Positions 12,207-20,109 of a stretch of DNA of 64,000 bases are shown here, one piece after another. The DNA lies in the NCBI GenBank assembly GCA_030533445.1, contig CM060068.1, forward strand, positions 16,893,479 through 16,957,478, written 5' to 3'. Position numbers and translations under genes: made by a program. Source of the DNA: Cyprinodon diabolis. Lineage: Eukaryota > Chordata > Actinopteri > Cyprinodontiformes > Cyprinodontidae. How positions within the stretch are numbered: position 1 is the stretch's first letter; each line of letters opens with the position of its first letter. The notes under the pieces are model-generated. The model was given only the letters and a program-made list of their open reading frames with translations, did no database searches and was not told the DNA's origin.

Positions 12207-13129
12207 CCGGCCAGGTCAAGATCCGCAATTGCAATCGCACCAAACAGGAAAAAGAACGTCGACAAATTCCGGTTCGTCAAATTAAAATATAGCAGCAACA
12301 GATCGGTGACTAGAAATTATAGCACAATTCTTATATATATATAAAAAAAAACTAACACCGTTTATTTAAATGATTGGATCCAAACTATTGGTTATTCACC
12401 AATGAGGAAGCAGATTTCTCATCTCCATCAAAATATTTATTTTATACCGAGGGACTTAAGCTTTAATCAAATCCATTCAAAAGAAACTTCTTATTACAGG
12501 AATGAGAAGAGATGCTGAGTTTGGGAGTAAAGAACAAGTTCATTCAAAAAAAGCAGTTTTGAATTATCCTTATCCCTGTTACAAAAATCTACAAAAATAT
12601 ATATATATATTTGGGCAGAAACTGAACATATGCTGGATGATGGTGGGATTTTTTTAATATGTCATATTAAATTAAGCGTTCACAGGGTTCATTCAGGAAT
12701 GAGTGACTCTAATTTAATGCTATTTTAATGCTATTAGAAATTATTTTAATGCCATCAACAAGAACCATGTACACAAGTTATTAGTGTACATGAAATATGA
12801 AGGAGCTGTAAGCACAGTTCCATGACTCCTGTATGTATGTAAACACACACACACACATATACGTATATATATATCCTCTAGCTTTTTCTCCGCCTGGAGC
12901 TTCCTTTCCGTACATACGGCTTTATGATCAGTTCCACGCAAATTAATAGCGATATAATATATCTGACGAAATTGTTTTTATAAGCATTTTTTATGAAAGA
13001 ATTATAAATACTTCGATAAACATATTTAAATAATTTTAGTGCCAATTAAGGCCTTGATTAAAAAAAAAAATGAATGAATGAATTGTAATAATTTTTAATG
13101 ATCCGCGGAAACCCTGGTTCATCTCGCGC

Positions 13130-14372
13130 ATGCTCTCTACGATCTCCAAGAAACTCAGAGCGGAGCGGTCTGGAGCCACAGCAGAGGATGTATGCTTTGC
13201 TTTGTGCAGGCGGTCTGGAGCGGAGTATGTGGGATTTCGGGGTAAAACTCCTCTTGGACGCGATGGCGACTCTGCAGTCGAACAAGACGAACTCAAAGAA
13301 GAGATGCTAGCGGTAAATATATGTTCGATTACTGCCTGCTAAGCTAAAAGCAGCCTAGCCTTAGCTATGGCTAATAGCAGCCTATCCTAAAGCTACAGCT
13401 AATAGCAGCCTAGCCTAAAGCTACGGCTAATAACAGCCTAGCCTAAAGCTACGGCTAATAGTAGCCTTGCAAGAACAAGCTTTATTAAAGTGTATTTTTT
13501 GTGATTCACAGGAAGCAGTACGCCGTCTTCACAACTCAGAGACTAATTGCAGGCGCTATGAACCGGAGCAAGGGTAAGATTTAAAGAATATGCTTTCATT
13601 CTGCGGTAAAAGGAAATGGATACAGATAGATACCGATCATAGCTGTACATTTTCTTTTCACAGACTACTGTCGCCTCACAATGAGGCGGTGACCTCCTAT
13701 TTGCTCGGAGCCATATCAGCAAGTCCAGATTTGCACGATGTTGATAAAGACGACATTGTGTGTAAGTGACTTGTTTTAATGTTTTCTCCTTCCTTGTTAC
13801 TGTGACTTGCGTTTGATTTTTTATTCATACCACTCTCATTTAATTGTTTTCCAGCTGCCTGTAAGACGTATTTTGAGACGGTACACAGGAGCTTCAGATA
13901 TACGCAGCCTGAGAACACGTTGCGTGGGGAGGCTGCCAAGCAATCTGCTCGGAGTCGGGCTAGAAGAAAGAGGGTAAGACTTTATTTGGTGACTATTTTT
14001 CAGGTGCATTGATAGATGTGTTGTGTCCATACGCAGTGCGCTGATTCATTGTTTTTTTTACAGTTGCTGAAAGCGAGGCAGAGTGTGCTATTAGATGAGG
14101 AAGTGGAACTCTGGAAGTCTGCCACCGTCTACCTCATGTCCGACGAAGGAGATGGCGTCGTTGGCGGAGTCTCTGGATGGATTGTACGGTCGCCGCCATT
14201 TCGTAGGCCGGATCTCACTGAACTCTGTGTTAAGCTGCAGTCCCGGTTAGAAGCGATGCCAAAGTACAGGGCCACGCACAGTAGGCATCTGCACATCGGA
14301 CCTGCCTCGGAGGGAATGCTGCCAGTTACCTCCAACCCCAAGGAAGCAAACGGACCGTTCACGGACTTGTAA
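13130..14372 (+). CDS. C14orf93-like protein carried by a transposon (5 exons)
   Basis: Five exons join in frame: 13130-13312, 13512-13573, 13664-13761, 13855-13973 and 14064-14372 (stop TAA). All four introns are GT-AG with pyrimidine-rich acceptors, and the phases (0, 2, 1, 0) match, giving 256 residues with no internal stop. The product is partly basic near residues 145-160 (several Arg and Lys at the exon 4/5 join) and has a C-terminal block with 'LMSDEGDG', 'WIVRSPPFR' and 'LTELC'. From memory, vertebrate C14orf93 has the same order of motifs: an ACxxYF segment, a basic stretch, LMSDE, a W..R.P.FR motif and LTELC, so I call it homologous. The biochemical role is unknown. The start is the first ATG after an in-frame stop at 13079; its context is weak, so a further 5' exon is possible. 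A polyadenylation signal follows at 14426. The gene lies wholly inside the TIR element and runs against erbb4. Confidence 0.8.
13341..13468. repeat. 28-bp tandem repeat in intron 1 of the carried gene
   Basis: Three full 28-bp units start at 13363, 13391 and 13419, flanked by two partial units. The unit begins AGCTACGGCTAATAACAGCC. Units differ by a few bases. Confidence 0.9.
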
Positions 14373-14425
14373 TTTTTTGATACGCATGTGTTTGGATACG
14401 CGTTGTATATAGTTTTGTGTGTTTT

Positions 14426-14431
14426 AATAAA
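14426..14431 (+). terminator. Polyadenylation signal AATAAA
   Basis: AATAAA lies 54 bases after the stop of the carried C14orf93-like gene, in a T-rich context, at a normal distance for a short 3' UTR. It supports the view that the transcription unit is complete. Confidence 0.7.
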
Positions 14432-14618
14432 GCTCTTTCTTTGTATAAACAGCTTCCTGGCAAATGTTCATTTCCTGTATAAATTCATTCATGTCCTTGA
14501 TCGTAGCCTAATAATTGTGTAGTAGTGTAGGATAACATAAATACACAGCATATGAATGAATAAATATATGAATGAATAAATATATATTCATAAATATATA
14601 TATATATATATATATATA

Positions 14619-16224
14619 CAGTGGGGCAAAAAAGTATTTAGTCAGCCACCGGTAGTGCAAGTTCTCCCACTTAAAAAGATGAGAGAGGCCGGTAATTTTC
14701 ATCATAGATATACCTCAACTATGAGAGACAAAATGAGAAAAAAAAATCCAGAAAATCACATTGTCTGATTTTTAAAGAATTTATTTGCAAAATATGGTGG
14801 AAAATAAGTATTTGGTCAATAACAAAAGTTCATCTCAATACTTTGTTATATACCCTTTATTGGCAATGACAGAGATCAAACGTTTTCTGTAAGTCTTCAC
14901 AAGGTTTTCACACACTGTTGCTGGTATTTTGGCCCATTCCTTCATGCAGATCTCCTCTAGAGCAGTGATGTTCTGGGGCTGTCGCTGGGCAACACGGACT
15001 TTCAACTCCCTCCAAAGATTTTCTATGGGGTTGAGATCTGGAGACTGGCTAGGCCACTCCAGGACCTTGAAATGCTTCTTACGAAGCCACTCCTTCGTTA
15101 CCCGGGCGGTGTGTTTGGGATCATTGTCATGCTGAAAGACCCAGCCACGTTTCATCTTCAATGCCCTTGCTGATGGAAGGAGGTTTTCACTCAAAATTTG
15201 ACGATACATGGCCCCATTCATTCTTTCCTTCACACGGATCAGTCGTCCTGGTCCCTTAGCAGAAAAACAGCCCCAAAGCATGATGTTTCCACCCCCATGC
15301 TTCACTGTAGGTATGGTGTTCTTTGGATGCAACTCAGCATTCTCTCTCCTCCAAACACGACGAGTAGAGTTTTTACCAAAAAGTTCTATTTTGGTTTCAT
15401 CTGACCATAAGATATTCTCCCAGTCATCGTCTGGTTCATCCAAATGCTCTCTAGCAAACTTGAGACGGGCCTTGACATGTACTGGCTTAAGCAGGGGGAC
15501 ACGTCTGGCACTGCAGGATTTGAGTCCCTGGCGGCGTAGTGTGTTACTGATGGTAGCCTTTGTTACTTTGGTCCCAGCTCTCTGCAGGTCATTCACTAGG
15601 TCCCCCCGTGTGGTTCTGGGATTTTTACTCACAGTTCTTGTGATCATTTTGACCCCACGGGGTGAGATCTTGCGTGGAGCCCCAGATCGAGGAAGATTAT
15701 CAGTGGTGTTGTATGTTTTCCATTTTCTAATAATTGATCCCACAGTTGATTTCTTCACACCAAGCTGTTTACCTATTGCAGATTCAGACTTCCCAGCCTG
15801 GTGCAGGTCTATAATTTTGTTTCGGGTGTCCTTTGACAGCTCTCTAGTTTTGGCCATGGTGGAGTTTAGAGTGTGACTGTTTGAGGTTGTGGACAGGTGT
15901 CTTTTATACTGATAACGGGTTCAAACAGGTGCCATTAATGAAGGTAACGAGTGGAGGACAGAGGAGCCTCTTACAGAAGAAGTTACAGGTCTGTGAGAGC
16001 CAGGAATCTTGCTTGGTTGTAACTGACCAAATACTTATTTTCCACCATATTTTGCAAATAAATTCTTTAAAAATCAGACAATGTGATTTTCTGGATTTTT
16101 TTTTTCTCATTTTGTCTCTCATAGTTGAGGTATATCTATGATGAAAATTACCGGCCTCTCTCATCTTTTTAAGTGGGAGAACTTGCACTATTGGTGGCTG
16201 ACTAAATACTTTTTTGCCCCACTG
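14619..16224 (-). mobile_element. Full-length Tc1 transposon, 1606 bp
   Basis: Starts CAGTGGGGCAAAAAAGTATT and ends with its inverted copy, flanked by TA on both sides (14617-14618 and 16225-16226). The terminal inverted repeats run about 200 bp (14619-14820 and 16023-16224) and differ at only a few places: two adjacent bases near the ends and one base in a poly-A run. That near identity, plus an unbroken transposase gene, points to a young insertion. It landed in an AT tract of the composite CACTG element, so it is younger than that element. Orientation is minus, as read from the transposase. Confidence 0.97.
14835..15857 (-). CDS. Tc1-family transposase, DD34E, apparently intact
   Basis: 340 residues, the usual length for fish Tc1 transposases. 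The N-terminal third holds two helix-turn-helix motifs (about residues 8-46, with '[16 protein letters not shown]', and about 68-110), joined by a basic 'PRSGAPRK' segment in the place of the GRPR linker. The catalytic triad is D153 (in WSDET), D244 (in FQHDNDPKH) and E279 (in NPIENLW), with 34 residues between the last two. These are the same positions as in the Sleeping Beauty enzyme, from memory. A glycine-rich '[10 protein letters not shown]' box at 188-196 is also kept. The enzyme would cut and paste the element at TA sites in the nucleus. The start ATG sits just inside the right inverted repeat. There are no stops or frameshifts, so it may be functional; activity cannot be judged from sequence. 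Confidence 0.97.
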   Translation of the reverse strand: MAKTRELSKDTRNKIIDLHQAGKSESAIGKQLGVKKSTVGSIIRKWKTYNTTDNLPRSGAPRKISPRGVKMITRTVSKNPRTTRGDLVNDLQRAGTKVTKATISNTLRRQGLKSCSARRVPLLKPVHVKARLKFAREHLDEPDDDWENILWSDETKIELFGKNSTRRVWRRENAELHPKNTIPTVKHGGGNIMLWGCFSAKGPGRLIRVKERMNGAMYRQILSENLLPSARALKMKRGWVFQHDNDPKHTARVTKEWLRKKHFKVLEWPSQSPDLNPIENLWRELKVRVAQRQPQNITALEEICMKEWAKIPATVCENLVKTYRKRLISVIANKGYITKY

Positions 16225-16266
16225 TATATATATGTAAATTTATATGTAAATATATATATATGCCAA

Positions 16267-16461
16267 CCAATCACGAGCGACTTTACTTGTTTAAAAAGAA
16301 GTGGTTCCGTCCAATACTCAGTAAGAAAATTAAAGCCTGGCGTGGCCACGTGTGGTTTTGCTGCCAATCACGAGCGATTTCACTTGTTTGAGAATAGTGG
16401 TTTCAGCCAATACTGAGTAGGTTATTCAAGCCAGACCTGGCCAGCCGTGCGGGTTTGCTGC
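16267..16461. repeat. Two tandem 97-bp units in composite element
   Basis: 'ccaatcacgagcga' begins at 16267 and again at 16364. The units share 'cttgttt', 'gtggtt', 'ccaatact', 'agcc' and 'tttgctg' in order. The repeat lies between the Tc1 and the right subterminal region, and is part of the composite element. Confidence 0.85.
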
Positions 16462-16510
16462 ATTCATATGCTAATTAGGGCCATTAGTACAGCTGATCGC
16501 TCTCCACATA

Positions 16511-16587
16511 CGTCAGAGTCCGTTTCCGACAATTTGTGGCACGACAAACGCAGACAAGCGCGGGTTGCAAATTGTCGGAAACTGACG
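16511..16587. repeat. Right subterminal inverted motifs of composite element
   Basis: 'gtttccgacaatttg' (16522-16536) and 'caaattgtcggaaactgacg' (16568-16587) are inverted copies of each other, and resemble the left subterminal word at 11721-11742. They lie 58-135 bp inside the right end. Confidence 0.75.
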
Positions 16588-16618
16588 AAAATCAGGGAGA
16601 TCTGCGGGAGTTTACGGG

Positions 16619-16645
16619 GACGAAAATCTCACTTTTCATGCAGTG
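16619..16645. repeat. Right terminal inverted repeat of composite element
   Basis: 27 bp ending CACTTTTCATGCAGTG, the inverted partner of 11613-11639 with one mismatch. GAA follows at 16646-16648, matching the GAA before the left end. Confidence 0.9.
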
Positions 16646-16649
16646 GAAA

Positions 16650-18267
16650 TTCCTGAAATTACACACATTCAGCCGCAAAAAGGTTCCTCAATCCATAGTG
16701 TTGAAGGTAAACTAGTGTGTGACAGTGGCAAAAACATAGAAGACACTAGATTCAAACACTATAAGTGTGTGAGTTTGAACTCAGTTATAGCTTTTATTGC
16801 TGTGTTGTGGGTTTTGCTGTCATGTTTTAGATTTTGTGTTCTTGTACTATGGCCCCATAGGGGCCATACCCTAAACCACAAAATAATGAAAAAAAAACTC
16901 ACCACAGGTGTATATTGACACTTCTTTAACAGATTATCAGATGGACTTGTGAAAGATTGCATTTTCATGAAAAAGACCCAAGGGCGAGGGGTGTTGATCA
17001 AACATAATTAGAGACATCTCTGGAGTAAAACCTTTCCTGTTATGTTTAATAAAGAATTTCTAAATTTCTAAATTTTGTATATCCAACTGTTAAATTTTCA
17101 CACTTTTTTAATGCATCATTCACCTTATGGTTTTGTACCTTTCAGGCAAAGTTTTCAGATACAAATTTATGACAAGGCCTTTGTGTTGTTTCCATTAATT
17201 ATTTTGAGTTCATGTTCAGCAGAAAGGCTTTAAAATACTATGCAACTCACATTCTTGAAGGAATGTGGACATTTTAATATTCGGTTTAACAGGTATTAAG
17301 TATGTAAATTATGGACCTTCAAAGTAAAAGCAACAACCGCTTGATTAATTGAGAAACCTGGTCCTATATTAAATTTCACTTGGCAATAATAGTTTGAATG
17401 TATAGTCAACAGCTGCTCATGTTTTAAGCTGCAATGGCATGCTTGTGATGTTTGAATGTTAAGTTTCGTGACATGAGTTGAACCAGGATTCAAAGACTTT
17501 AGATCTCCTTAGGATTTGGAAACCACTCTGATCAGCAAAGCCTGACATCAAAACCCCCATTTTAGCAATACTTGACCATAATGTTTGGGGAGGTAGAAAG
17601 GTTTAACCATATTTTATTGGGGTGTTATTCATCCAAATAAAGATAAAGAGAGATTGCACAGGCATAATATTGGGTCTTTATTCAAAAAAGATTGCAAAAC
17701 TGAAACTGTAATTCTGATATTACACATTTTCTAAGGTGCAGACTTACTGGACTTCTTTTGAATTGGCATTGTCATCATTTACTGTAATATTATGAGTCTT
17801 GGTCATGGTAATGAGGTTTAAAAGAAATAAAAAAAACTCTCAAAACTTTTTTGCTTTTTTTGCTATTCACCATTTCTTGACTAAGAAACAGATTGATGAA
17901 GTAGAGCAGTTGCAGACCAATGCTTTTGTACTTCCTCCGCTCTTAATGGCTTTAGGCCATGGATGGTAGATCAAACAACCTCTTCTCACAGAGTCCAGCC
18001 CTGACTCACATAGCACTGGCTTCAACTTGGCACTCAAATGAAAATAGTTGGCTTTGCAATAAGATGCTGTTTTTGACAGACAAATGCTATTCACTAAGAA
18101 TGGTTCAAAATGCAAGAAAAGTTACAGCATTGGACCGTGACACAGAAGCCAATACTGTTATTGCCCATAAAGAGTGATTTGACTGTAGTTTCCTTTGACT
18201 TTGGGAAGTCAAATAAAGAAAGATAACATGGATAACAATTAGAAATATAGGACTTAAAATAGGAAGA

Positions 18268-18270
<3 letters not shown>
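16650..18270. other. Intronic stretch, nothing recognised
   Basis: AT-rich intron with no transposon ends or coding motifs found. A 9-bp-arm palindrome with a 3-base centre (TATGGCCCC/GGGGCCATA) lies at 16848-16868. Confidence 0.5.

Positions 18271-18356
<86 letters not shown>
18271..18356. repeat. (AT)n microsatellite, 86 bp
   Basis: Uninterrupted alternating AT. Confidence 0.95.
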
Positions 18357-18358
<2 letters not shown>

Positions 18359-18359
18359 T

Positions 18360-19890
18360 TATACATTCAGAATAAAAGTATCATAACTTCGATCTTGTAT
18401 TACTATTGGTGGTCTCTGTGGAACACCACTCTTAGTCTTGTGGTGAAAAAGCTCTTCATGTTGTTTGGGCAGGAAGCTAGTTTTATAATACCCTTACGGT
18501 AAGAGGTTAGTCTAGCAGCATAAGATCTGTTGTTCTTAAAACAGCACAAAGAACCTCATATCTCCCTACTTAGAAAACCACCTTATAAGGCAACAGCATA
18601 GTGTATTCTTAAAGAGAAATGCAAGTTGTTCCTTACTTCCACTCACATATATAATTTATGTCACATCCCTGGTAAAGCCAATAACAAAAATCAGATTCAG
18701 TAAACCCTTCTAGAAGAGGGAATCATACAGCTTTTGACACAAAACCAGGATATTAACAAATGTGCTAGAACATGTAGACAGCACTGTAAAATATATACTA
18801 CACAGTTGATAAGCGAAAAAAAATAACTCAGGGGTAAGGAGTCATTTAACTCAAAATAAACAGCCTGGAATTAATTGTCATTAATGGCAAAATGAATATG
18901 TGTCAGCAGTTGGTGGTATTGAATTAAAAAGAAAAGTCCTACTGGTTAGGTTCACAAAAACACACATATGTGAATGCATTAGTGTAGCATCTTGTTAATC
19001 ATTTAATGCTTTCTTTCCATTATTTTGTATTGGTACTTGTTTATTGATGATTGTTTGGCTAGTTCAAAACAACACATTTGTTAATGGATATAATTTCTTA
19101 CAAATATATAAATTGACAATCTGTGATATGTCAATTTTAGAAATGTTAAGTTTAATCTTAATTTTTTTATTAGATCTTTATTGTTCTGTACATATAAAGG
19201 TTTAAAGGGAACTACACTCAGATATCCCTTTTTTTCAGATGCGATAGTTGTGTTCTCCAACTATGCCAAGCGGCCATACAACTCTAGTGGTACTGCTATG
19301 ATCACTAAGAACAGCTGTATGTGGCATATATATGGATAACATTCTGATAAGAGAATGAAAAAAAAAAACTGCATACTTAAATTATTAATGTTTAGATAAC
19401 ATAGTCAATGTTATTTTATTGTTAATTTAAAACAACTTAGGGTTTTATCACTTTTACAGTTAAGGAACCTTGTTTGTCCCAGATTAGCAGAGCATACAAA
19501 CTAAAAGCTTCTTCTCCATTTTTTGTTTTAGTTGGTGGTATGCAGGGTAGACTTGAGCCTGAAGGCCTGAGAGGTCTGGACAGTCGATACACTGATGACA
19601 GGTCTGTATATTATCTGAGATAAAGGGAACCAGTTTGTGGACCCTAAAACTAGAGTGATGTGCTTTATTTTCTTAATTTTAGTGAGGAAGTGAGCAACTG
19701 TATTCTAATTCAGCTGCAGCTGTCTGATCAACTTTTTAGGCCGATTTGTGAGGACACCATTTTAGAATGGTAAAAACTAAAGACATTTAATAAATGACCT
19801 GACTGTTTGACTGACCCTTACAAAAGCTTTTCGATGAGACCAAAACTATTAAATCCATCATAAAAAATGTCACAAGAATATTTCCAACCA
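18360..19890. other. Intronic stretch next to the erbb4 exon
   Basis: No second exon, RNA gene or transposon end recognised. The parts at 19200-19330 and 19530-19620 are less AT-rich than average, but no reading frame in them resembles ErbB4. Confidence 0.45.
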
Positions 19891-19903
19891 CATCAGCACA
19901 TCC

Positions 19904-19909
19904 ACTTGC
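19904..19909 (-). promoter_or_regulatory. erbb4: Non-canonical GC splice donor of erbb4 exon
   Basis: The minus-strand junction reads CTTACAG then GCAAGTGG. Apart from C in place of T at intron position 2, it matches the donor consensus AG/GTAAGT perfectly, which is typical of true GC-AG introns. The only nearby GT, five bases further in, would add codons that break the ErbB4 alignment. Confidence 0.8.
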
Positions 19910-20096
19910 CTGTAAGGTTTTTAAGACCCAACTGTCGAAGCCCGAAGTTTCCATCTCGCCTGTAATTCAGAAAGATTGCAAGTGAGTAGCGATCCTCATA
20001 AAGTTTGGTTCCTCGAATGATCCTCAAGTTCTCCAAAGGCAGGTAGTCGAACTGGTTTAGAGCCACCAGCACATAGCCCGTCACTTCTCGTATAGA
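19910..20096 (-). CDS. erbb4: erbb4 exon (receptor L domain I), 187 nt
   Basis: On the minus strand, an AG acceptor after a T-rich stretch ends at 20097. The exon then reads 62 codons plus one base: [16 protein letters not shown]..., [19 protein letters not shown]..., ending LGLKNLT plus a first base G. This is the first ligand-binding (receptor L) domain of an ErbB receptor. It fits ErbB4 far better than EGFR, ErbB2 or ErbB3: the words [17 protein letters not shown] and [10 protein letters not shown] are ErbB4-specific as I remember them. ErbB4 is a plasma-membrane receptor tyrosine kinase for neuregulins. The 187-nt length and phase match the third coding exon of vertebrate ERBB4 as I recall it. 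The donor is GC (ACAG followed by GCAAGT), not GT. Which teleost copy (erbb4a or erbb4b) this is cannot be decided from one exon. Confidence 0.95.
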
Positions 20097-20109
20097 CTGC
20101 AAACAGAGT

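Larger units (their letters stand above)
11613..16645 (+). mobile_element. Composite TIR transposon (CACTG ends) carrying a spliced gene
   Basis: The first 27 bases (11613-11639) and last 27 (16619-16645) are inverted copies with a single mismatch; both start CACTGCATGAAAAGTG. The triplet GAA stands on each outer side, consistent with a 3-bp target duplication. CACTR ends with a short duplication are typical of the CACTA (En/Spm) group, though PIF/Harbinger elements also make 3-bp duplications. Near both ends are copies of a word close to 'caaattgtcggaaactgacg', another CACTA-like trait. Inside are a five-exon plus-strand gene, a 28-bp and a 97-bp tandem repeat, and a nested 1606-bp Tc1. Removing the Tc1 leaves about 3.4 kb. 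No transposase of the element's own was found, so it is probably non-autonomous or the gene belongs to an element type I do not know. Confidence 0.82.
1..19909 (-). other. erbb4: erbb4 intron downstream of the exon (intron 3, partial)
   Basis: Everything left of the erbb4 exon is read as the following intron, because the gene runs on the minus strand and no further ErbB exon was recognised here. The next exon of ErbB4 (a short stretch beginning with the rest of the split Glu codon) was looked for by motif and not seen, so the intron extends beyond the window. It contains a hAT element, the composite TIR element with its own plus-strand gene, and several microsatellites. The first intron bases on the minus strand are GCAAGT. 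This is inference from one exon; exon order was not checked against a genome. Confidence 0.8.

Noticed and set aside
15208..15876. 222-codon open frame on the plus strand
   Set aside because: It is the antisense shadow of the intact Tc1 transposase on the minus strand and shows no protein motif of its own.
18094..18366. Ile-Tyr repeat frames here and at 6.3, 28.0 and 48.1 kb
   Set aside because: Translation of alternating AT microsatellites.
19905..19912. Using the GT five bases inside the intron as the erbb4 donor
   Set aside because: It would add five bases after the split codon and shift the frame relative to the known next exon; the GC donor keeps the family phase.
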